From Novosphingobium sp. Fuku2-ISO-50 (GTDB taxonomy: Bacteria > Pseudomonadota > Alphaproteobacteria > Sphingomonadales > Sphingomonadaceae): a stretch of 64,000 nucleotides of DNA. This document shows positions 52,317 through 61,174 of this stretch, one piece after another. Every line of letters begins with the position of its first letter. Position 1 is the stretch's first letter. Where the stretch lies: the NCBI RefSeq assembly GCF_001519055.1, contig NZ_KQ954290.1, positions 67,997 through 131,996 of the forward strand, written 5' to 3'. The notes beneath the pieces are model-generated. The model worked only from the letters and a program-made list of their open reading frames with translations. It was not told the origin of the DNA and did not search any database. The translations under genes and the position numbers were made by a program.

Positions 52317-53165
52317 ATGAAGCTGGCGCGGTTTACGGAAAATGGCACCACCCGGATCGGCAAAGTCGAAGGATCACAGATTGTTGACCTGAGCGAAGTC
52401 ACCGGCTCGGGCGACTCGATGCGCGCACTGCTCGAACGCCTGCCCGAATTGCGGCCCGCGCTGGAGGCTTGCGGAGGTCCGGCCTTTGCGCTGGCCGATG
52501 TGCGGCTGGAGGCTCCGATCGTCGATCCGCAGAAGTTTCTCGCGCTTGGCATGAACTATCAGGCGCACGCCGACGAAGCTGCCGCCGCGGGTATCAAGAC
52601 CCCGACCAATCAGTTGTGGTTCAACAAGCAGGTGAGCTGCATCGCCGGCCCGTCGGATGACGTGGTGCGCTACAACGTCTCGGATCAACTCGATTACGAG
52701 GCCGAACTGGCCTATGTCATCGGCACCAGGTGCCGTGATGTGAAAGCTGCCGACGCCCATTCGGTGATCGCCGGATATCTGGTGTGCAACGACGTATCGG
52801 TGCGCGACTGGCAGCATCGCACGCCCACATACACACTGGGCAAATCCTTCGATACGCATGGCCCCATCGGGCCCTGGATCACGACGGCGGACGAAGTCGC
52901 CAATCCGGAAGATCTGGAAATCAAGCTGACCGTCGACGGCGTGGTGCGTCAGCACGCGCGCACCAATGACCTGATTTACGGCATTGCCGCGCAGATCGAA
53001 TATCTGACCACTGTCATGACGCTCTATCCGGGCGACGTGATCGCCACCGGCACCCCCTCGGGCGTGGCGGCAGTCGACCAGAACTGGCTGAAACCCGGCC
53101 AAATCTGCCGCGTCGAAATCGAAGGCCTCGGCGCAATCGAGAACCGTATCGTTCAGCAGGCATGA
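52317..53165 (+). CDS. FAH-family hydrolase (acylpyruvate hydrolase-like)
   Basis: A 282-residue FAH-fold enzyme with metal ligands Glu128 and Glu130 (LDYEAELAYVIG) and Asp159 (LVCNDVSVRDWQ), and the block GDVIATGTPSGVA. The chain starts MKLARFTENG at 52317, preceded by GAAGGA. It should cleave or isomerise the acylpyruvate-type product of ring opening. It is first in module 2, under the divergent GntR regulator, and the TonB receptor follows 64 bp later. It is related to, but clearly different from, the FAH protein at 13730-14602. Confidence 0.88.
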   Translation: MKLARFTENGTTRIGKVEGSQIVDLSEVTGSGDSMRALLERLPELRPALEACGGPAFALADVRLEAPIVDPQKFLALGMNYQAHADEAAAAGIKTPTNQLWFNKQVSCIAGPSDDVVRYNVSDQLDYEAELAYVIGTRCRDVKAADAHSVIAGYLVCNDVSVRDWQHRTPTYTLGKSFDTHGPIGPWITTADEVANPEDLEIKLTVDGVVRQHARTNDLIYGIAAQIEYLTTVMTLYPGDVIATGTPSGVAAVDQNWLKPGQICRVEIEGLGAIENRIVQQA

Positions 53166-53229
53166 GTTTGTAACACCGATCAATCGCGCGCCATCCGATC
53201 GAAGCATCGGGGGCGCTCCTGGGAGAGGA

Positions 53230-55488
53230 ATGATGATGAAGCACTTTCTGTGCTCGGCGGCGATGGCTGCCATCGCCCTGGCGTCTGGCCCGGCCAGGGC
53301 CGAAGATGCCCCCGCGACAACGGCCACACCCCCTGCCGATCAGAGCGGAATCAAGGACATCGTGGTAACTGCGCAGCGCCGCAGCGAAAGCCTCCAGCGC
53401 GTGGCGGTGGCGGTGACTGCGGTAAACAGCGCCGCTCTGGTCAGCGCAGGCGTTTCGCAGCCGCAGGATCTGTCGAAACTGGTCCCGGCGCTGATGATTG
53501 CGACGACCGGCGGTTCGGGCACGCAAGTCACCGTGCGCGGGGTCGGCAATTTTTCGGGCAATCCCTATGCCGAACCGGCTGTGGCGGTGAATCTCGACGG
53601 CGTCTATATCGCCCGCTCCGCCGGAGCCGATGGCCTGTTCTATGACCTTGAGCGCGTCGAAGTGCTCAAGGGGCCGCAAGGCACGCTGTACGGCCGCAAC
53701 GCAACGGCAGGCGCGCTGAACATCATCACCAAAAAGCCCGAAGACAAATATTCGGCCAGCGGCAGCATCGAGGCGGGCAACTATAATCTGTGGCACGGCA
53801 CGCTGGCCCTGAACGCGCCGCTCGGCAATGGAGCCGCCTTGCGTGTCGCCGGCCAGATCACGCGGCGCGACGGCTACTTCACCGATGGGTACAACGACGA
53901 CAAGAGCGAGGCCGTTCGCGCGCAACTGAAGTTGGCCCCCACCGATCGCCTGAACGTGCTGCTCGCCGCCGATTACGCGCATCAAGGCGGCAAGGGACAG
54001 GCGGCTGTGATCGCCCCTTACCTCTCGGCCAATCCCTACGCCGGACCCACGGCTGACGGATCGAACCAGTTGCTGGCGAATACCTCTCTGGGGATCTCCG
54101 GCGGGCACAGTTCCACCCTGCTGCCGCCGTTCACCACCAACGGTTACGTCGATGCGAACAATGTCGGCGTTTCGGCCACGATCGACTACCGCTTTGATGG
54201 GGCAACGCTGAGCATCATTCCGGCCTACCGCAACAGCAGCAACGATTATCTGCACTACAGCGCGGGATTTCCGGTTCAAACCTACGAAGGTTCGGCGGTA
54301 ACTTCCATGGAAGCCAGACTGGCATCATCGGATCGCGGGGCCAGGCTGAAGTGGCTGGTGGGAGGCTACTTCTTTAACGAGGATCTCCATTTCAGCCTGT
54401 TTGCCAATCAGGGTGTTGCGTTCAGCCGCACCGAGCCGCAGCTCAAGACGCAAAGCGCCGCCGCCTTTGGACAGCTGACTTACGCGCTGCTCGACGCGCT
54501 CCGCCTCACCGGCGGGCTTCGCTACACGCATGAGCACAAGACCCAGGGTGGACAGCACGGCGCCGCCGCCGGGGCCGACACCTCGTCCTGCGCCCCCTAC
54601 GATGCCTCGACCGGAACCTGCTATGCCGCGCTGACCGGCGATCTCAATGCCGACCGCGTGACGTGGAAAGCCGGCGTGGAATTCGACGCCGGCCCGCAAT
54701 CGCTGGTCTACGCCAATGTCGGCACCGGCTTCAAGGCCGGCGGCTTTTTCGGCTCGTTGCCGCCCAACACCTACAAGCCGGAAACGCTGACGGCCTATAC
54801 CATCGGCTCCAAGAACCGCTTTTTCGGCAACACACTGCAAGTCAACGCCGAAGCGTTTTATTGGAATTACCGCAACAAGCAAGTCACGCACATGGGCCCG
54901 ATCTTGCCCTCGGGCTTTGATCTGATCACCGAAAACGCCGGCAAGGCCGAAATCTACGGCGCCGAAATTGAGACCCTGTGGCAGCCCACCCCTGCCGATA
55001 CGCTGAGCGCCGATGTGCAATATCTGCATTCGCGCTACAAGGATTTCAGCTTCACCCAGACCACCGTCACCGGCCCGGCGCAAACCGCATGCCCGGTCAC
55101 GACTCTGAACAGTACGGCTGTGACTGTGAACTGCACCGGCCGAACCGTGCCGCTGTCTCCCACATGGACGGTCAACCTTTCCTACCGCCACCGCTTCGAG
55201 TTCCGTGACGGATCAAGGCTTGATGGCCAGATCGGCACCCGCATCGAAAGTGGCTTCTGGCTAGGCGAAGAATATCTGCCCGGCGAATATCAGAACGCCA
55301 CGACAGTATCGAACGCGACACTCACCTGGTCCGCGCCGGGCAACCGCTACTCTTTCGGCGGATTTATCGACAACATCGAGAACCGAACGGTGAAATCGAT
55401 GGCCTTCGTGCAGCCGGTGCTGGGCGTACCGCTGGTTGGGCTGCGCCCGCCTCGCACTTACGGTGTGCGGCTGGGCTTCAATTTCTGA
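53230..55488 (+). CDS. TonB-dependent outer-membrane receptor (module 2, first copy)
   Basis: A 752-residue receptor. The signal peptide ends at GPARAED; the TonB-box/plug start is DIVVTAQRRSESLQRVAVAV, and the plug contains RGVGNFSGNPYAEPAVAVNL and RVEVLKGPQGTLYGRNATAG. The barrel ends TYGVRLGFNF. GAGAGG precedes the ATG run. The plug is nearly the same as that of the receptor at 61175-63496, and barrel landmarks also agree, so the two are paralogues flanking the module. It probably imports the module's aromatic or hydrophobic substrate. Confidence 0.9.
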   Translation: MMMKHFLCSAAMAAIALASGPARAEDAPATTATPPADQSGIKDIVVTAQRRSESLQRVAVAVTAVNSAALVSAGVSQPQDLSKLVPALMIATTGGSGTQVTVRGVGNFSGNPYAEPAVAVNLDGVYIARSAGADGLFYDLERVEVLKGPQGTLYGRNATAGALNIITKKPEDKYSASGSIEAGNYNLWHGTLALNAPLGNGAALRVAGQITRRDGYFTDGYNDDKSEAVRAQLKLAPTDRLNVLLAADYAHQGGKGQAAVIAPYLSANPYAGPTADGSNQLLANTSLGISGGHSSTLLPPFTTNGYVDANNVGVSATIDYRFDGATLSIIPAYRNSSNDYLHYSAGFPVQTYEGSAVTSMEARLASSDRGARLKWLVGGYFFNEDLHFSLFANQGVAFSRTEPQLKTQSAAAFGQLTYALLDALRLTGGLRYTHEHKTQGGQHGAAAGADTSSCAPYDASTGTCYAALTGDLNADRVTWKAGVEFDAGPQSLVYANVGTGFKAGGFFGSLPPNTYKPETLTAYTIGSKNRFFGNTLQVNAEAFYWNYRNKQVTHMGPILPSGFDLITENAGKAEIYGAEIETLWQPTPADTLSADVQYLHSRYKDFSFTQTTVTGPAQTACPVTTLNSTAVTVNCTGRTVPLSPTWTVNLSYRHRFEFRDGSRLDGQIGTRIESGFWLGEEYLPGEYQNATTVSNATLTWSAPGNRYSFGGFIDNIENRTVKSMAFVQPVLGVPLVGLRPPRTYGVRLGFNF

Positions 55489-55500
55489 CCCGACAACCGA

Positions 55501-55534
55501 GCGTGCCCGACCAGCGTCGATTGGCCGGGCACGC
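55501..55534. terminator. Hairpin after the first module 2 receptor
   Basis: GCGTGCCCG (55501-55509) pairs perfectly with CGGGCACGC (55526-55534), loop 16 nt. It begins 13 bp after the receptor stop and ends 49 bp before the next start. No T-run; it may terminate partly or stabilise the transcript. Confidence 0.45.
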
Positions 55535-55583
55535 ATCGTCCGAACCGACGCGCTCTGACCTCCGCCAATCCAGGAGTATTGCC

Positions 55584-56468
55584 ATGACTTGCACGATCAA
55601 TCCCGGCTCGCGTTATCGCATGCCCGTCGTGTTCGGTCCCGCCGTGGGGCCTCGCCAGCATCCCGAAGGGCGCATGTGGAGGCCCGAGGAAACCGGCACC
55701 ATGCATGCGGATTGGATGCGCGTCGCCTATCGCACCGATCCGGCCAAGCTGGAAAAGCTGCTTCCGCCCGGCTTCAGCCTGCGCGGCGATCCGGTCCTGT
55801 CGGTATCGTGCGCGTGGTTTCGCGATCTCTATTGGCTGGCGGGACGCAGCTACGGCATCCTGTCGCTCGATTTCCCGGTGACCTATGTCGGCAAGGACGA
55901 AACCATCGAGGGAAGCTTCTGCCCGGTGATATGGGAAGGCCGCCCCGACGCGATCATGACCGGCCGGGAAGAATTGGGCTTTCCCAAGATGTTCGCCGAA
56001 TTCCCCGATATCGCGTGGGACAAGGACAAGGGTACTGCAACCTGTTCGGCAAGCTGGCTCGATTTCACCTTCTTCGACATCGCCCTCACCGATCTGGCCG
56101 AGGACGCCAACCCGACAAAGATCCTGCCCGGATCGGATGGCGGCGCGCAGCTTTACTACAAATACATGCCGCGCACGTCACCCTTTGGACGCGAAGGCGC
56201 GGATGTCAGCTATGTCTGCTGCGGCGCGCCCAAAGGCTCTGCCGCCGCCAATATCGTGATGGATGATTTCGCCTATCGCCGCTGGACGGGCAAAGGCAAC
56301 GTCAACTGGCACCGCGCGACGTTCGAGCAACTGCCCTTGCAGTTCCACATCGTCAACACTGTGGCCGATCTCGACATTCTGGAGGTCGTGGCGGTGGAAA
56401 TGGTCAGCTTTTCCGGCCCCGGCATCGCGATCGCGACCAATTCGATGCGCATCGTCGAACCGGCCTGA
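55584..56468 (+). CDS. Acetoacetate decarboxylase-family protein
   Basis: A 294-residue protein of the ADC fold. The Schiff-base lysine position is Lys135 in GREELGFPKMFAEFP, close to the GRE-x4-PK motif of the family; LEKLLPPGFSLRGDPVLSV is the usual N-terminal block. Members decarboxylate 3-oxo acids or catalyse related aldol or dehydration steps on 2-oxo acids. The ATG at 55584 has AGGAG upstream. It lies between a TonB receptor and a flavin hydroxylase in the ring-cleavage run, so a keto-acid intermediate is a likely substrate. Confidence 0.85.
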   Translation: MTCTINPGSRYRMPVVFGPAVGPRQHPEGRMWRPEETGTMHADWMRVAYRTDPAKLEKLLPPGFSLRGDPVLSVSCAWFRDLYWLAGRSYGILSLDFPVTYVGKDETIEGSFCPVIWEGRPDAIMTGREELGFPKMFAEFPDIAWDKDKGTATCSASWLDFTFFDIALTDLAEDANPTKILPGSDGGAQLYYKYMPRTSPFGREGADVSYVCCGAPKGSAAANIVMDDFAYRRWTGKGNVNWHRATFEQLPLQFHIVNTVADLDILEVVAVEMVSFSGPGIAIATNSMRIVEPA

Positions 56469-56478
56469 GCCCCGCGCC

Positions 56479-56982
56479 ATGGCCCTCGTCCCACGCCCGA
56501 TCCGCAGCTATGTCGCCCGCGAAACAGCGCTGGGCGGCCTGGTCAACGCCCTGTTCAGCGTCGCGGTATTCCTTGTCGCATTTGGCCGGCATCCCTTCAT
56601 CCCGGTGTGGGCCTCCATCCCGGTGTGGGGCGTGGGACACCTGGCTTTCGACTTCGCCCCGCAAAGCTTCGGCGTCGCGTTCATGAGCACGTTGGTGCCG
56701 GGCCTGGTCGCGCGTCGCAATCTGCGCTCCGGCAAAGTGCCCGCGATCGAGGGGCATTCCGTCCTTCCGCAGAGCCTGCTCCGGCGCGCGATGCTGGTGG
56801 GCACGGCCTCGGCATGTCTGGGCTGGGCGTGCTGGGCGCTCCTGTTCCGCCTGCTCGGCATGGAGCAGATTGCCTGGCTGACCGCGCTGGTGGTGAAGGC
56901 GACTTATGGCGCCGTTCTGGGCAGCGCGACGATCGTCTGGACTCTGCCGATGGCGCTTCGACGACCGCAAACAAGAAATTGA
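56479..56982 (+). CDS. Small integral membrane protein, function unknown
   Basis: A 167-residue protein with about four hydrophobic helices (LVNALFSVAVFLVAFG, HLAFDFAPQSFGVAFMSTLVPGLVA, AMLVGTASACLGWACWALLF, IAWLTALVVKATYGAVLGSATIVWTL). It has no signal peptide, cofactor motif or known family that I can name. It starts 10 bp after the ADC-family gene and ends 82 bp before the hydroxylase, so it is in the same operon. It may help uptake of the substrate or anchor a pathway enzyme. Confidence 0.65.
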   Translation: MALVPRPIRSYVARETALGGLVNALFSVAVFLVAFGRHPFIPVWASIPVWGVGHLAFDFAPQSFGVAFMSTLVPGLVARRNLRSGKVPAIEGHSVLPQSLLRRAMLVGTASACLGWACWALLFRLLGMEQIAWLTALVVKATYGAVLGSATIVWTLPMALRRPQTRN

Positions 56983-57064
56983 CCATTTCGTCATGGGAAA
57001 AATGCCCCGCGCGCCCCGGTTCTTCATCCGGGCATCTGACGGGATCACGCGGAAAGGGAACCGG

Positions 57065-58618
57065 ATGTCAAAGATTTATGACGTTGCGATCAACGGTTGC
57101 GGCCCGACAGGGCTTGTCGGCGCACTGCTCCTCGCTCGTGCCGGCCACACAGTCGCCATTCTTGACCGGCACGAGGCGATCTATCCCCTCCCCCGCGCCA
57201 TCGCCTACGATCACGAGGTCGCCCGCATACTCGGTGTGCTGGGCCTGACCGAAGCGATGATCCCGCTCGTCGCCACGCCCGGCGTCTATCAATGGCAGAA
57301 CCGTGACGCAGAGTTGCTGTTCGAGCTGAATTGGGGCGATGCCGCCAGCATCAGCGGCTATGCCACATCATACCTGTTCAGCCAGCCCGATATGGAAAAG
57401 GTGCTGAACGCTGCGGCCCAGGCCGAGCCGTTGATCGAGGTCATGCGCGGGGTCGAGGCGACCGGCTTTGCCCAGGATGGCGACGGCGTAACCTTGACCG
57501 GGCATCGTCTGTCGGGCGAGGCGGTATCGCTGCGCGGTCGCTGGCTCGTCGGGGCCGATGGCGCCAACAGCCTGGTCCGCCGCGGCCTCGGCGTATCGCT
57601 GGAAGACCTGGGTTTTCGCGCCGACTGGCTGGTGGTGGACGTGATCCCCAAAGGGGGGGCCAGCCTGCCTCTCGACGACAATCTTATGCTGCAGGTGTGC
57701 GATCCGGCGCGGCCGACAACCGTGGTCTCCGGCGGACCGGGACGGCGGCGCTGGGAGTTCATGGCGCTGGAAGGCGAAACGCTGGAAGAGCTGAATTGCG
57801 AGAAGCGCGCCTGGGAATTGCTGAAACCGTGGGGCGTCACACCCGACAATGCCGTTCTGGAACGCCATGCTGTCTATACCTTCCGCGGCGCCCTTGCCGA
57901 AACATGGCGCCATGGCCGCGTGTTTATCGCGGGCGATGCCGCGCATCTCACCCCTCCTTTCGCGGGCCAGGGGCTGTGTGCGGGATTCCGCGACGCGGCG
58001 GCGCTGGCATGGCGGCTCGATCTGGCCTTGCAGGGCAAGGCCACCGAGGCACTGCTCGACAGCTATGAAAGCGAGCGCAGGGCGCATGCCCGCGCGTGGG
58101 TGATGAACGCCATCGAGCTGGGCAAAGTCATCTGCGTGCTCGATCCCGCCGCCGCTGCCGAACGTGACGCGGCGATGAAGGCCGCCCGCGCAACGGGGCA
58201 AGCACCGCCATCCTCGGGCATATTGCCGCGTCTGGGCGCGGGCATGAGCCTGACGGAACGCCACGGCGGCGCGCTGGCGGCAGGCGGGAAGGTCAGCTTC
58301 GGCGGCAAACAAGGCCATTTCGACGATGTGGTGGGCAGCGGCTTTGTGCTTGTATCGCGCAGTGGCGATCCGGGGCGTTCGCTTTCGGGTCAGGCGGCGG
58401 ACCTATTCGCCGCTCTGGGCGGGATCAGCGCCGATGTCGGCCCCGATGTGGATTGCGCAAACGCCTATGCCCGCTGGTTCGACGAACTGGGCGCCGATAC
58501 CGCACTGATACGGCCCGATTTCTATCTGGTCGGCGCGGCCAGCGGCCCCGCCGCCGCCAATGAACTGGTGATGGCGCTGGCGCCCTTTGTCACCGTGCCG
58601 GAACCCGCCCGGGCCTGA
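57065..58618 (+). CDS. FAD-dependent aromatic hydroxylase, MhpA-like (module 2)
   Basis: A 517-residue class A flavoprotein hydroxylase. The FAD motif GCGPTG is at residues 11-16, DG motif in VGADGANSLVRRGLG and GD motif in IAGDAAHLTPPFAGQG. YPLPRAIAYDHEVARILG resembles the block in the hydroxylase at 9848-11338, so the two are paralogues with different neighbours. It should add a hydroxyl group to a phenol before extradiol cleavage. The start at 57065 begins the Rossmann strand. The extradiol dioxygenase gene follows 29 bp later. Confidence 0.87.
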   Translation: MSKIYDVAINGCGPTGLVGALLLARAGHTVAILDRHEAIYPLPRAIAYDHEVARILGVLGLTEAMIPLVATPGVYQWQNRDAELLFELNWGDAASISGYATSYLFSQPDMEKVLNAAAQAEPLIEVMRGVEATGFAQDGDGVTLTGHRLSGEAVSLRGRWLVGADGANSLVRRGLGVSLEDLGFRADWLVVDVIPKGGASLPLDDNLMLQVCDPARPTTVVSGGPGRRRWEFMALEGETLEELNCEKRAWELLKPWGVTPDNAVLERHAVYTFRGALAETWRHGRVFIAGDAAHLTPPFAGQGLCAGFRDAAALAWRLDLALQGKATEALLDSYESERRAHARAWVMNAIELGKVICVLDPAAAAERDAAMKAARATGQAPPSSGILPRLGAGMSLTERHGGALAAGGKVSFGGKQGHFDDVVGSGFVLVSRSGDPGRSLSGQAADLFAALGGISADVGPDVDCANAYARWFDELGADTALIRPDFYLVGAASGPAAANELVMALAPFVTVPEPARA

Positions 58619-58647
58619 AGCGCCCGCCCGCGAAGAGAGGATGTATC

Positions 58648-59286
58648 ATGACCGTCATCGAAGAAGCCAACCGCACCGCCCTGCTTGCCCGCGCGGACGT
58701 GCGCCCGATCATGCTGGCGCACGTCGTGCTGCGCAGCGCGCGCTATGCCGCCATGCGCGATTTCTACCTGACGCTGCTCAACGCCCGGGTCACCCATGAA
58801 GACGGCGTCGTTTGTTTCATGACGTATGATGACGAGCATCATCGTGTCGTCGTCATCGGCTTGCCGCATCTCGCGCCCGTGCAACACACCGCGAGCGGAC
58901 TGGAACATTTCTCCTTCACGTACGCTACGCTTGGCGAACTGCTCGGCAACTACGAACGGCTCAAGGCGGCGGGCATTCACCCGGTGTGGACGATCAACCA
59001 CGGCTTCACCACCTCGATCTATTACGCCGATCCCGACGGCAACATGATCGAAACCCAGTTCGACAACATGACTGTTGCGCAAGCCACCGCATTCATGGGG
59101 ACCGATTACTTCGCGAAAAACCCGATCGGTGTCGATTTCGATCCGGAGGTGCTGCTCGCCCGCTATCGCGCGGGCGATCCGCTTGACGAACTGATCCGTT
59201 TCCAGTCGGCGCCTTATGCCGCCGGCAAGGCGCATATCCGTCCCGCCAATGTCCCGCCCTATGACGCCGACGGGGAACTGCTCTGA
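58648..59286 (+). CDS. Single-domain extradiol dioxygenase/VOC protein
   Basis: A 212-residue vicinal-oxygen-chelate protein with probable Fe(II) ligands His25 (LAHVVLRS), His87 (GLEHFSFTY) and Glu135 (GNMIETQFD). The catechol-dioxygenase-like block YYADPDGNMIE is present. It has only one VOC domain plus a C-terminal tail of about 60 residues, unlike the two-domain enzyme at 12512-13438. Directly behind the hydroxylase, it is the best candidate for ring cleavage in module 2. A non-dioxygenase VOC role cannot be excluded. Its 3' end overlaps the convergent TetR gene by 28 bp. Confidence 0.8.
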   Translation: MTVIEEANRTALLARADVRPIMLAHVVLRSARYAAMRDFYLTLLNARVTHEDGVVCFMTYDDEHHRVVVIGLPHLAPVQHTASGLEHFSFTYATLGELLGNYERLKAAGIHPVWTINHGFTTSIYYADPDGNMIETQFDNMTVAQATAFMGTDYFAKNPIGVDFDPEVLLARYRAGDPLDELIRFQSAPYAAGKAHIRPANVPPYDADGELL

Positions 59287-59954
59287 ACCGGCTGACCGAA
59301 CTCGGCGGCAGCCGCAGTTGCGGCCTCCAGCGCCGCGCCATCCACCACGCCGAGCGACCGCAGCAACATGAAGCCCATCTCGCGGATCACCCCCTGCGCG
59401 TCGGAACCACCCGTTCTGAGATGATCGATGGCGCTGGAAATCATCGCGAACACCGCCAGCATCCCGGCCTCGACCGATATGGCGTGAAAGCTGCCGCAGC
59501 CCAGCCCCGCTTCGATATCGTGGCGCAGGCCGCGATTGATCGGCGCGGCGATTTCGGCGCGCCGACGGGTGAGGTTGATCATCGCCCGGTAACGTTCGGG
59601 ATGAATGCCGGCATAGCGGACCATCGCCCCCATCGCCCGCGCAATCCGCGCCGCCGGATCGGCGACGTCGATATTGGCCGCATAGATCTCATGCTCGCAA
59701 TCGCCCTGAACAAGTTCGACAATGGCCTCGCCGAGGCTCTCCTTGCCATCGAAATAGTTGTAAAAGCTGCCTTTTGCGACATCGGCGGCCACGGTGATGT
59801 CATCAATGGTCACCCCGTCTATCGATCGCGCCGCAAACAGTCGCTGCCCCGCGCCGATCAGCGCGTTGCGCGTGCGCCCGCGGCGCCGGTCATTACGCGG
59901 CGCGCGGCTCGTGCCGGATGGTTGATCGGTCAAATTGGCCCCCGCTTGCGACAT
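59259..59954 (-). CDS. TetR-family transcriptional regulator
   Basis: A protein of about 231 residues with a TetR DNA-binding domain (RTRNALIGAGQRLFAARSIDGVTIDDITVAADVAKGSFYNYFDGKESLGEAIVELV spans it) and a helical C-terminal domain. A long polar N-terminal tail precedes it; ATG at 59954 is preferred, 59990 is possible. It is divergent from the beta-keto-acid cleavage enzyme gene (68-bp gap) and probably controls it and the following TonB receptor. Confidence 0.83.
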   Translation of the reverse strand: MSQAGANLTDQPSGTSRAPRNDRRRGRTRNALIGAGQRLFAARSIDGVTIDDITVAADVAKGSFYNYFDGKESLGEAIVELVQGDCEHEIYAANIDVADPAARIARAMGAMVRYAGIHPERYRAMINLTRRRAEIAAPINRGLRHDIEAGLGCGSFHAISVEAGMLAVFAMISSAIDHLRTGGSDAQGVIREMGFMLLRSLGVVDGAALEAATAAAAEFGQPVQSSSPSAS

Positions 59955-60022
59955 ATCGCGCTTGTGCCGCGCGCAGCTTCCAAATTTCAACCCTGTTCAG
60001 AGTAAACTTGAGGAGAAACCGC

Positions 60023-60952
60023 ATGACGAACTCCGTCATCATAACCTGCGCGATCACCGGATCGCTGCACGTCCCGTCGATGTCACCCTATCTGCCGATC
60101 ACCCCGGACGAGATCGCCAGCGAATCCATCGCCGCCGCCGAAGCGGGGGCCGCGATCCTGCATCTTCATGCGCGTGATCCCGAAACCGGGTGCCCCACCC
60201 CGTCCCCCGATGTATTCCGCCAGTTTCTGCCGCGCATCAAGCAGTCCACCGACGCGGTGATCAACATCTCCACCGGCGGCGCGCCGGGCATGACGATGGA
60301 TGACCGTCTCGCCGCTTCGGAATGGGTGAGCCCGGAAATGACCTCGCTCAACATGGGGTCGATCAATGTCGGCCTGTTTGCAGTCCTCGACAAGCTGCAC
60401 GATTTTCGCTTCGACTGGGAAAAGCCGTTCCTTGAGGCATCGCGCGATCGCGTCTTCCAGAACACGTTTGCCGACATCGAGCAGATCCTGAGCCGACTGG
60501 GCAAAGGGCACGGCTGCCGCTTCGAGTTCGAATGCTACGACGTGGCGCATCTCTACAACCTCGCCCACTTCCTGGAACGCAAGCTTTATGAACCGCCGCT
60601 GTTCATCCAGTTCTGCCTTGGCATTCTGGGCGGCATCGGCGCCGAATTCGACCATTTGCTGCACCTGGTGCGCACGGCGCAGCGCCTGTTCGGCGATGAC
60701 TTCGAATGGTCGGTTCTGGCCGCCGGGCGTCACCAGATGCCGTTCGCCACGCAAAATGTGCTGCTGGGCGGGAATGCCCGTGTCGGCCTGGAAGACAGCC
60801 TGTCCATCGGGCGCGGCAAATTGGCCACGTCCAATGCCCAACAGGTCGTCAAGATCAAAACCATCCTCACCGAACTTGGCTATACGATCGCCACGCCTGC
60901 CGAAGCTCGCCAACGCCTGGCCCTGAAAGGCGCCGACCAGGTGCGATTCTAG
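60023..60952 (+). CDS. Beta-keto acid cleavage enzyme (BKACE) family protein
   Basis: A 309-residue TIM-barrel Zn enzyme of the former DUF849 family. The metal-binding HLHARD is at residues 47-52; INISTGGAPGMTMDDRLA and SLNMGSINVG are family blocks, and the C-terminal region has GGNARVGLEDSLSIGRGKLATSNAQQV. Such enzymes react a 3-oxo acid with acetyl-CoA to give acetoacetate and a new acyl-CoA. AGGAG lies just upstream of the ATG at 60023. It may process a 3-oxo acid left after ring cleavage in module 2. The specific keto acid is unknown. Confidence 0.88.
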   Translation: MTNSVIITCAITGSLHVPSMSPYLPITPDEIASESIAAAEAGAAILHLHARDPETGCPTPSPDVFRQFLPRIKQSTDAVINISTGGAPGMTMDDRLAASEWVSPEMTSLNMGSINVGLFAVLDKLHDFRFDWEKPFLEASRDRVFQNTFADIEQILSRLGKGHGCRFEFECYDVAHLYNLAHFLERKLYEPPLFIQFCLGILGGIGAEFDHLLHLVRTAQRLFGDDFEWSVLAAGRHQMPFATQNVLLGGNARVGLEDSLSIGRGKLATSNAQQVVKIKTILTELGYTIATPAEARQRLALKGADQVRF

Positions 60953-60966
60953 AATTCTCCTCGCCA

Positions 60967-60991
60967 GCAGCCAACCCGTCGGGATGGCTGC
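60967..60991. terminator. Hairpin after the BKACE gene
   Basis: GCAGCC-AA-CCC pairs with GGG-AT-GGCTGC (60967-60991), beginning 14 bp after the BKACE stop. A 222-bp gap follows before the last TonB receptor, which probably has its own promoter. Confidence 0.45.
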
Positions 60992-61174
60992 GGCAATCGC
61001 GCGGGCCAATCCATGGGCGGGCCCGCACCACACATACGATTAAACAATTTTACCATACTTTAAGTCAACGACGAGCTTCCAATAGGGGGACTATCACCCC
61101 CTTGAACCGTGACAACGATCCGGTTTTGCCAATCTGCGAGGGCAGATGGCGCATGGGTATGGGGAGGATGGATC

